Assembly (NCBI RefSeq): GCF_047948215.1
Contig: NC_134464.1
Location: forward strand, 6,334,001-6,398,000
Origin: Lycorma delicatula
Taxonomy: Eukaryota > Arthropoda > Insecta > Hemiptera > Fulgoridae
DNA length: 64,000 nt
Direction of reading: 5' to 3'
Position numbers and translations under genes: made by a program. How positions within the stretch are numbered: the stretch's first letter is position 1; every line of letters starts with the position of its first letter. Positions 26,901 to 38,900 of this stretch are shown one piece after another. Under the pieces are notes generated by a model that worked only from the letters and a program-made list of their open reading frames with translations, had not been told where the DNA came from and did no database searches.

Positions 26901-29900
26901 TTAAAGGATTTTTGACATACAAAAAAGATTCATTGTTGAAGAATATGTGAAATTTACTTGTTAGCTGCATGAAGTGTAAATTTTGACTAAACAATATTTT
27001 GTAAGACGCACTAATGATTCTTCGAATGATGGTCAGAGAGATACTGAGCTCAGTATCTCTCTGACCTCAAGTGAGACGATGATCAGAGAGAGACTGACTG
27101 ACTCTAGTTGGGAGCCGGCTTATTTAGTGTAGATGGAGCCGAGTGAACCACCAGGAGCTGTGTGGATCTTCAGGATCCACAACATGTTAATCTTAATAAA
27201 TAATCAATACAAAAGGCATAAATAAAAATCAACTGAGCATATATTTATATGTATGTTGAATGGAATGCATAAATTTCAGTGTATGAAAAATTTCTTATTG
27301 ATAATTGAAATATTCATTACATCGAGATACTGTTAAATTTTAGATGAAAATAAGTCAAATACCAAACAAGTTGAATTAACTTATAACTGCTTTATGCATT
27401 GGCATAAACACTCCCTATCGCAGAATATATGATCGCCGAGATAGATATAAATAATAACTTGGAAGTACATGATGAAAAAGAAACATACCTACTGGTGAAA
27501 AGGGACATTTAAAAATTCAAAAATAAAAATAACTATTTAATACGTGACTTAAAGAAACAAATATTTGATAATGAAATAAAGAGTATACAAGTTTGCAGAA
27601 CTGATAGTTTTAAACCGCAAGAAAATAGCTGTAACAAACCTTTTTGTCATCACAACTAAGAACATTGTAATATATAATCTGAATTTTACTATTTTAATTT
27701 ATATTTATTTTGGCTGTTAAGCTGAAGAAAGTGTTTTCATATATAAATATATATATATGTAATGTGCATGCCCGCATGTGAATATACATATATTCACAGA
27801 TAATTATCTTTTGTTATTTTAGAAGTATGGCAGTATGATATAAAGTCAGTTGGATATTTAAGTGCTTTACCGTACATTGCAAATTCTGCTTCATTACTTA
27901 TTAGTGGACAATTGGCTGACAAATTACTAAAAAGTGAATTATTGACAAAGACTTGTGTAAGTAATTCTATTTTTTTTTTCTTATTTTTTCATTTTAATTA
28001 TTTATTTTTTTGTTAATTTATTAATATATTCACACTAATTGATAATTTATATACTAAACTTGGATTCATTGACATCATACTTTTTAACACACTTTTCTTT
28101 TTTTCACACTTTACCATTACCTTACCTGTAATATCGCTGAGATATGTCTTTTTTATCTTGATATAAAATAATTTTCAAATATTTAATATTAAATTGGGCT
28201 CTCTCATCATGATTTAGAAAACTGTATTCTGTTCTTTCCTCAAACATGTATTTGGCATTCTGCTACATTTATTTATTTATTTTAGAAGCGATTGAAATTT
28301 TACTTAGATTTAGATAGATTTTTCAGCAGTTAGTTTTATACTTTGCATATTCAATCCTGAATTATAAATTTAAAATTAATATAATAAAAACTTGTACTAT
28401 TGTAGCAATAATTTAACCATGTTTTGCTCTGGTATTGAGGATTTTAATTTTCTTCTGCTATAATAAATCAATGTTCAAAAAATTAGCTAAATTATTACTC
28501 CTGATCTATAGGACTGTTAACATTTCAAAAATAATTAACTCTTTAGAAGCTGGCTCAAACAGCTTTGTGCCAGAGGAATAGTTTCCAGATGCTATGTTAA
28601 CACGTAATTGAAAAAGCTGTCTATCAGAATATTGCTTTTGCTATTTTTACTCTAAAATTACCACCATTATTAAGTATGTAAGATTAAACATCTCTTATGG
28701 CACGCCAGAAGGCAGAGGTAGATTTAACCGGTGCTAACTAGGGGATAAAAAAGATTTTCACCTTAAAGTTAAAACTTCAATTTACTCAATACAACAACGG
28801 TTACATGTGAAAAAGGTTTCTCATGTTCAGCATATGACAAGCACCATCTTACAATTCCAGCAACAATTTGGTCATCCCTTGCTGTAAGGGTTGGTCATAT
28901 CAAAAATTGTTTCAGACAAAAGTTTTAGGTAATGTTTAGAGGACTAACGAACACTTTAAACCGATTTGATACTGTGCCTATTAAGGGAGGTATGATTTTT
29001 TTTTTGCCTTCAAAACCCCATTTTTTCCACCCCCTGGGCCAATAGTTGGTGATATTAAAAAACATTACTTAGCTAAGGCCCTTATCCAAAGAATAGTAGG
29101 AACTTCAAACAAATTCAATATTTACTTAATAAGAAAGTTATAGCGATATTTTGTTTTTTTTTAAACAGCCCTCACATTTCCACCCCCATGATCCAATTTT
29201 GGGTCTTTATATTTTATCTATCAATTTGAAAGTGATTGATGCAAAATTATGGCGATTACCATGTTCACAAGAAAGTGAAATATATTATATTTCACTATAT
29301 ACTATGAAATATTTATAAAATTTTGAAGTGACTGTGGTTTTGGGCTCTGGGGATATGAAATGCCAAGATATGTTGAAGTTTTCCAGAAGTCGAATCACAG
29401 TACCCATTACAATAGGTAGCTGCTTTCTTATGATGTACAAGACTACACTTCATTTACACTCATACATCATCCTCATTCATCCTCTGAAGAATTATCTAAA
29501 CGGTAGTTACCGGAGGCTAAACAGGTAAAAGAGAGCTGCTTTCTTATGAAATCTACCTAAAAACAAAATCCCAGTGAGGCATGACATTTTTCATACACTA
29601 CAAAATGTTCCATTTCATATTCCCATGCACAAGCTTCCAACTTATATGAATTAATCATTAAAAAAAACAATATTTAGAGCCAGTTAGACCATTTAAGAAA
29701 TTAGATGCATTGACAGACATCCTCTGAATTAGACAATTGTCAAGAAAATTAATTTTAATCTGTGTAAACAAATCTTTGTATTTACACTGAACTGAATTAC
29801 GATGTAGTTTGCAGGTTACATTGGAATGAGAGGCTAAACTGAATAGATTTCATCAAAATAAGACTGGATAAATATTTGATAAGAATTTATCAATTATTTA

Positions 29901-32900
29901 TCTAACTATATAATGTTTATATAAAAAATTGCTGTGGTTGCTTATTGTAATTGATTCTGGATGTAGTAATAAAAAAAAAGAAATATATATATATATATAT
30001 ATATTATACATATTAACAATAACATATTGACCACTATGCTTATAAAATTTAATAATAAATGAAATAAAAAACACCAAAAGATGTTACTGTTTGTTTTTGT
30101 TCAGTACTCTGATTAGTCATCACAGACATGATTAGTTGTCAGAGACAAAACCTGAATATTTTGAATTCTACGAAAACATTAGAAAAATTGAAAAAAAATC
30201 TAGAATTAACTTATTACAATTTTTAAATATGCGTTTGCAAAAATTCCTTCAGTTAAAGGTAGTAAAACAAAGGTAGAGTAACTTACAATACATATCATTT
30301 TATAGAGATAAAAATATGAAGAAAAGGTGGCGTACAATTTTCTAATATAAAAAAATAATATGTATGCACTTTTTTTATTGTTTTTGATTTTTTTGTTTTT
30401 ATAATCTTTTTATAGAATATTTTTATTATTCAATTTAATATATTTTTTTATAAATGATTGAGTTTAATGGTGGGAATAAAAGGAAGCTGAAAATGTTTAA
30501 AATTAAATGGCAATCAAAGGGTTTGGTTTGCTTGGCATGTCTCCCACCACCACCTCCTCATTCAATCGCCCTAAAGCATAAGACCAAATGTCTGTGTCAC
30601 AAACGGCTACTAAGCCTCAAAACAGTTTAGCGACCTGTGTCCTAATTAGCTGCTAGAACTAACCTAAAAGTGTGAGCGGAATAAGTGTGGTACCATACAC
30701 CACTCACTTGTGTGTCCCACTGCCCACTTGTCATATATCACTAAAAGGGGGAGACGTACCCCGTCAACTACTAAAACATATATGATTATCAATAATTAAA
30801 TTTATCTTGTCAAAGACAGCAATTCGCTGCCACACCTTGGCTGTTGAATGCCAGCAAGTACCTGTCCACCATCCGCTTTGAGCCTTAATCTGGCTGGTAG
30901 CCAGCCATATCTCTCAGTTAGCTTCCTATAGCAGCACGGTAGGAGCCTATTCCCTTAAGAAAACTACTGATATCGGTAGGTATAACTACTGACATCAAGG
31001 AACTCCCACATGGTCTGAAAATGCAGCTCTTGCCACTTGTGAGTGGCCAATTTTCCCCTTGACCTCTAATTTCCAGGGTGGCCTGAGTTCTGGCCTCCCA
31101 AGAGCTGGGCAGTCGAACATCATGTGTTCAATTGACTGGACCTTCCTGCAGACGCGCAGCTCATCAGCTGCCAGGCGGAACTGAAACAAATATTGGTTTA
31201 AATTTACATGGTTGGAGAGCACTTGAGCTCCTGTTGCTCTTAAAAATTATGGAGAGGGGTACCATCTCCCCAGATCCTGTATAAATCTATACAAGGACCT
31301 TCCCTTAGTTGTGGTGTGCCATTCTTACTGCCATGTTTCTTCCATCACGAGATTGAGAAGCCTCCTCCGCAGGCGAGAGATGGACAACTGTTCAAAATTT
31401 AGAACTGGTGCATTGAGATCACTGTTCCGCTCCAGTACAGGCCCGGCTCAAAACCGCATCCCAAATGCCTTAGTCTCATGTCACTTCACAATTTTGACAT
31501 GGCTGCCCCAACTTTCAATACTAAATCGATCGGGAGAGCCTTTCCCAAAACAGTGGTAACCTCGTAGGAGGTTGTTTTAAAAACACCAGTGCATACAATT
31601 AAGGGTCTGCGCTGGGCACTCCTTAAATTTTGAATAAGTGCTAGATTTCTTTCCAACCTATGGGCCACCTTGGTACACCGTGTACAAATGACAGCCCATA
31701 ATCTTTTGAGAAATCCTCCTAAATTTGTGCAACACAGAGACGGCGACCGTTGCTACTTGTCTAATGTGGTTGTTCTCATCAAACAAAACGCATAGGTACT
31801 TATGAACTCGAACTCGGCTGATTACACAGCCTTTATACTTAATAAGGGGTTACACCTGTATGATAATTTGTTTGCACACTTGAGAAGCATAAACTTCGTC
31901 TTGGACACCGAAATCTTTAAATTTTGAATATCCATCCGGGTCTCTGCGGTTGACAAAGCCGACTGTGCTCGGTTTTCCAGCTGCGGTCCTGAATTACCAC
32001 GAACTATCAGGAGACAGTCATCAGCGAAAGCCTGGGCCGTGACAGAGAATCCATCGAATACCAGGTTCACAGAAAGGGATCAAGAACGGAGCCCTGCGGG
32101 CTTCCCCTGGTGACGGACGTTTCCACAACTGCGCATCCTTAAACATAGCCTTGCGATTAGATACACAGTCTTGCACTACAGCCTGCAGGGCTATGGGAAC
32201 ATTGCGGCGTTCCAACTCATAGAGAACAGAACTCCAACACAAGGAAGGAAAAACTGCCCCTATGTCAATAAAAATTGCCAAAACTTATTTACAGTTGGCG
32301 CCTTCCACCTTGGCAAGAGCATTTAAGATGCAATCCTCGTTGCCAGCCCCTTTCATAAAGCCAATACTGGCCTCGATTTAGAAAACAGTTCATATCGATA
32401 TCTTCCCAGAGCCGTTCCACAAACAGCCTTTCAAGCAATCTGCAGATTACCTCCCCGGAGGTTATCTGTCATAACCTCCCCGGAAGCGGAGGTTATGACG
32501 GCTCCAGGCACTCGCAGATCAGCGGACTGGCTACTACCCAAGGGGCCGTTCATTGGCCTAGGCCGCCGTAGGACCCTATCGCAACCAGTCTAGATGGTCT
32601 GGCCGAGTTGTTCAGCCATCAATTCCACCTCCTGCCTGTGCTCCATGCGCCATTCCAACCCCTGTAAGCAGCCCCACACGCGCGTCGCAGCCTGTCCTTA
32701 TCCAAGCCCCTTAGGTTATAGCGACCTGAATCTGGAGCTCTTAGACCGCCTCCGTAAGATTTCAGGCTCCTCTACCCTCGTTGCCCTCGGAAAATCGTAG
32801 ACCAATATTTGCGGCCTTCACTGGGCCAGCAATTGAGCCTTCAGCCCGTTCTTCTTAAGAACATCGGCCTCCTCCAGCAGCCTCTTCACCTGCTGCTCAT

Positions 32901-35900
32901 TTACAACCTCCAGCACAACGCCATTGTCCCTTGTTTTCGTGACCCGGTATATTTGAAACTTATCTTTCCTCGGGTCCGGTAATCATATTGCTCCATAGCA
33001 GCTTTAAATGAAATAGCACCGACCAAAACGCCAGGTACTACGTTTTCAGCCTGAATGAAATTATAACAATCTTAAGACTCGGTGAGCGTTCACAATCTCT
33101 TTCCCGAGCAAGGCCCTCCATTCTTACACAACCGGATCGAGAAGTCAAAAGCTAAAAGCTCCTAAGTCATATTACCAGTGAGGTCGAAGCGAATTGCTTC
33201 CTGAACCTGCCAGAGGATCTTGAAAAATTCTTTGGCCTTATGAACCTACGAAACGGAGACACGATTTAACAAAAGAAACGTCCTTACTTAGCCGACAGTG
33301 GGACTATTGAAACACACTACACGGCTGTGTAGCCCAAACTCCCCTACAGCGCAGGTTGACTGACAGCCATTGATCATTGCCAGCCCCGAGTACATGAACG
33401 TACGCATGCTGTACTGTAGAAAGCAATTATCGCTACTGGTAGCAGTAAACACAAGTTTTACAGCACGGGGCCAGAGGCCGAGAAGCGATCCAAAGGGTTA
33501 ATGAAGTATATTTAAGCAGATGTATTTTTATATTAATTTTAAGTAATTATCAAACTACAGGTGAGAAAGCTGTTCCTATGTTTAGCATTCTTTGTCGAGA
33601 TTGTTTTTCTTATCGCTGCTTCTACGGTTCATAATGCTAAGATAATTATAATCTGCTTAATGATTACTATGGCTGCTGATGCTTTTTCTTGGTGTACTTT
33701 TGGGTAACTTACATCTTTTATTAATACTTAATATTCTTATTTGCAAACATTTGTTTTTAAATTAAATTTTTAATTTAAACAAATGTTGTACAAAGTATGT
33801 TGTTATTATCGGTTACTTATCTAAAATTTTAAAATATTTGAAGTATTTAAAATGATTTAAATATGTGGAGATTAGTGGAGCGATAATAGGATCGGTAAAC
33901 TTCATATAAAATCAAAATTTTATTTTCCAGTCTGATGATTACATTGTTCCAAATGTAAGTTTTTAAGAAATACTTGCTACTATCAATTTATAAATCCTTA
34001 CTGTTATCTACTAAACCACAGAAAATATTTTTGAAAATTAGATTAATCCATAATTTGTAATCACCATCTTTCTAAAAAAAAACCATATATCCAGAAAATC
34101 TGATTTATAAAAATTAAATAAATTATTCCACAATACTGATTTTATCTGAAACCTCTAGTAACAGAAATCTCTAATATAAATGAACAAGTATGGGTTTTTC
34201 TACATCTTTAATACCATTTTAAATTAAATGGCAGATGCTGCTTCCATGGATAATCTTTTTTTGGAATATATGTCCACAATCTAGTGGAAGTTTTTCATAT
34301 AACTCAGATTATTACTTTTTCTTTTATGTGAAATATCATTTTCATTTCCATAATAAATAAATAATACAACAATTTATATACTTACTTTTAGATAATTTTG
34401 GCCCAGACACTGGGCTAAATATACCTGGGCATATACGAGTATATATATATATATATAATGTTTAATAAACATGGGTCTGAAAATGCTTTGTTAATGAGTT
34501 ATTGCTATTGAAAGAATTCACCCAGATTTCTGCTTAGCTGCTAAAATGAAGCCCTACTGAAATTCTGAGAAGGTAAATAAAAGGTAATTTTTTTATAGTG
34601 GTTTCTTTGGTTTTTCACCTGAAAAATGTTTAAAAAACTGTTCCCAGAACTGTATCACTATTATTTTCTATGAATTAGGGTGTAATAAACAAAGAAACTG
34701 AGTTGAAAACACAGTTTTTTAGCTTTGGTATAAAATATCTTTGTTAAATTGTTAATAAAATAATACAATTTATTTGTTAAATTGATAAAAAATTTAGCTT
34801 GGAGAAAATTGATGTAAATTATCTACCAACATATTACACTAATATGTATTTGTCTGCCTGTAATATTATTTCTTAATTATTAGTGCATTAACTAATAATG
34901 CATTAACTAGGGGTGCTTGTAATGCTGTGTTTAATCTCCCAAAGAGCAAAGCTCTATTGGCAAAATTTTCAAACAGTGTTACAGTTATCAGAATCTTGCT
35001 TCAATGTCCTATATTTATCAAAGTTAATTTTCAGGAAAAAATTTTATTTAATTTGTGAAAGGTATTTCTGATTTATGTGTTATTTAAGTAGTTCATTTGC
35101 ACCGATTTTAAAAAAAACTATAGATAGCGGTTAAATCGCTACAGTAAGTGATTTGTTCTGTAACAAAAGAGATATGCCGTTTAAGTTAACAAATCAGGAA
35201 TATGCGTTCCAATATCCCGGTCGAAACATTCCTAACCAGCAAGTATTTGCAAATACTACAATCCTAAAGTAAAGCGAAACATTTAATGTAACATCTGAAC
35301 AGGAAACAAATGTCAATGAGCAGATTTTATGTAAGATAGAGCAAATACAAACTAATACTAATAGATTATCTGCACGTTTGGGAATTCCACACAACATTAT
35401 ATATGGCGGACATTACAAAATGCAGGTCTCCATCCGCATCATCCTCATCTTGAAGAAGGTGATTACAATCTGCAGCTGAATTATTGTTAATGGTTAATAC
35501 AAAACAATGTGCTTCCGTCGCAGATATTTACAGATGAAGCAAAATTTACATGAAATTGTATAAACAAAATACAAAACAAATATTTTTGGAAACATGACAA
35601 TCTTTGTGAAACCTTTGCGACTAATTTCCAGCACTTTTTTTCATTAAATGTTTGGTATGAGATAATAATGTTTTAATCAAACCTCATATTTTTAACAGTA
35701 GACTCATAGGTAACGCGGTTATCTGAAATTTATTCAAAATGAGTTGTCAATACTTTTAGAGGATGTTCCATTTAATACAAGAACTGATATGTATTTCCAA
35801 CATTTACTTTTTATTGGCTTTATTTACATTAATTTTCTCAGTATTAAATTCTTTATCGATTTACCAAGCATATTTTACATCAAAGCTGAAAAACATAAAC

Positions 35901-38900
35901 AATGTTTTTCAACTCAATTTTTTTTTGTTTAATTACACCCTATTTTGTAGAAAATAATGGTTAGAGATCTGGCACCATTTTTTTTTTTTTTTCAATTTTT
36001 CAGGTCAGAAACCATAAGAAAGCACCAATTCACCTTTTAATTTACCTCCCTTGATTTTCAGTAGGGCTTCATTTCAGCGGAGGAGCAGAAATCTGGATGC
36101 TATATTTCATTAGCCGTAACTCACTAACAAAATGTTTTCAGACCCAAGTTTATATGAACTTTTTTAATATTTTAATCAGAGAAATATGCCTATGAAATTT
36201 AGCAGAATCCTCCCAGGATATATATGAGCAATTAATTATATGAAAAATAATGTAAACAAAAATGAACAGATAATATTTACAATAAACAGATGGGAAAAAT
36301 AAAAAATAACACAAGTTTAATATGAATAAATAACACAAAAAATTGATTTAAAACGTGTAACATAATGATAAAATAGTCAACAACATTACAAAGGTTTATG
36401 CAAGTTCTGCATACCAGATGAATAAAACCACATAATAAAACATTTAATAAATAATATATGTAATAATACTTATGATGTATACAATTCGAGTGATATTTAT
36501 AACATCATATGTAAAGATTAGAAGTTATGAAAAAGGAAAACTGGGTTTTTTGAATGTATCAGATCATTTGATTACAAATAAACACACAATATCAGACATT
36601 AGACAAACTTAAAAATATCAGAAATTAAAAAATGCAATATGGATAGGAATAATAAGTGTTTTGACATTTTAGGTATTACACAAATAAACAAGAATAAATT
36701 TAATAAGATCAACCTTTATACAGTATATGAGAATGACTGTATTATAAAAGCTGCACTAGATAGTATCACTACCTGTTTTGATGATAGCAGTGAGTAATTG
36801 ATCTTTCAATAAGATAGTAGAGTAAATTCAGTAAAATGGATGGCACATGATTTTGCTTTACTTAAGTTTTTTGTTTTTATTTTTTATTAAAAAATTTTAA
36901 TTATTTAATTTTAATTTAATTTTATTTTAAGCATTTGGCACTATTATTTATTCATTGTGGCAGCTGTACAAGTAAAAATTTCTCATGTAAAAAGTACACG
37001 TATAAAAATCTTATGAACATCTGCAAAATATAAATCTGAATGAGTAAGTTACAAATTTACTCTGTAGTCTGTTACAGGAACATTCAGTTGTGAACATCAT
37101 TAATGTGAGGAAAGCAACTTGTTTAGTATCTGTTTATTTTTCATGCAATACAACTTTAATAAAGACCGACAGAAAATGTAAAGCATCTTTATGTATTTCT
37201 TTTTATAGTAAAACAATACATTATACGCACTTCAATTTAAAGCATGAAGAGAATGTATAGGAAGACACAATGCTCTGGTACACTATATTCATATAACTTG
37301 TGCATTTTTGTTAGCTAAACTGAGATGTATTGTAAAGCACAGAACTGATGAAGTATCAAGAGGTGTGAGGCTAATTTAAAAAATATTCAAATCGTATATA
37401 AAAATAATACAACAATATTTAAACATGCTAATCTTTTGTGGTATGTTTAAGTTTGCTTAATTATAAGAATTGGTTTATCAAATAAATATATATTGCAGGG
37501 TTAACTTTTTGGATATAGCAACACAATATGCTGCAATTCTAATGGGTATTTCTTGTACATTTGCATTTATACCAGGAATTGTTAGTCCTCTTCTTACTGG
37601 AATTATAGTAACTGATAAAGTAAGTCGTATTAAAGATATTTAATAACATATCCAAGTAGTATTTTCTGTATAATGTGTGTGCTAATTTGGTGTATTTGAG
37701 AATTCTGCATTCCAGATTTCATTAGATGACTTTGTCAATATCTCTTTGTCCTGTCAAAAGTTGAGGATTACTTTTACTTCTAACTAATACTTAATTTACT
37801 TTTATATTTTGATTAAACAGGAACACACATGCTCTGAAGGAAGTGTTTTTTACCTTTCTCATTTGCAGGCAGTATTTCTAAAATTGCATAATAACCAACC
37901 TGTTCGATTAAGATTTGCTGATGAAGCTATCTCCCAACTTTTTACTATTCTGCTTTGTGTAAATTCATTTTTATTCCCGGCCATATCACTACGTTTTAAA
38001 AAAAAATCATATGTATGGTGCAATAAATCATGCTGACATAGATAATTTACCTGATGAATTTATGATTACAACAATAAAATATTACACTGTATTAAAGAAT
38101 TCATGCCTCTAGAGTATTTAAGCGCATAAGCACATCAGAATATTTAGTTGACTGTAAAGGATTATAAAGTAATATCTATATCCTATGTAAGTTTATCGTA
38201 AAAAGAATAAATATTTTTTTTAAATGTAAGATTTTTAAAACAAATCTCTAAGAAATAGGTAAAATAAAAAAAGAGATAAATGGGATTAAAAAAGTAAAAA
38301 TTTACTCCAGCTAGTAATTGAACTTTGCCTTGTTCAGGCTGTAAGCCTTTGAGTTGTTGCTTTAAGGTAAGATTTGGAGAATGCTATAAACCCAGCCTTT
38401 TATTAGATGAGATACTAAAATTATATTTCATGAAACAATCTTGAGTTATAAAGAATCTTCATTATCAGAGCTGGCAGTTATATTTTTGAACTTTATATAT
38501 CACATCCTAAAACTTCTAGCTAAAAGGTATGATTACACTTTTATTGAAATAAAATGACATCTAATAATAGAAAAATCCAAGTTTCTTGTATGATATTCAC
38601 TTTCTGTAGTTATTTAATATAAAGCAGATTGAATTTTATTAATTAAATAATTCTTCTTTTATTTTTAATATGTTTTTATTTTTCATAATTGATTGTTCTT
38701 GTTTCTCTATTACTCTAAAAAAAATGTAATGCCCCATCATGCTTTTGCTAAGAACAAAATTAAATTGAAAAATCTACATATAATCATTAACCAAACTCAA
38801 TAAACCCTACAGCCTTCCAGGCCTCTTGGCGTGAATAAAAGTACAAAATTTAGTGTCTTTTAAGATTCATTTAAAAAACTGATATTACAAAATTTAAAGC

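Noticed and set aside
6353..34457. TA microsatellites as meaningful signals
   Set aside because: Short alternating TA runs are expected in DNA this AT-rich; listed only where they mark an element end.
37809..38036. 75-codon plus frame as an extra SLC17 exon
   Set aside because: The neighbouring exons (37499-37619 and 39556-39702) join directly in phase 0 and give an uninterrupted family sequence; this frame has no similarity.
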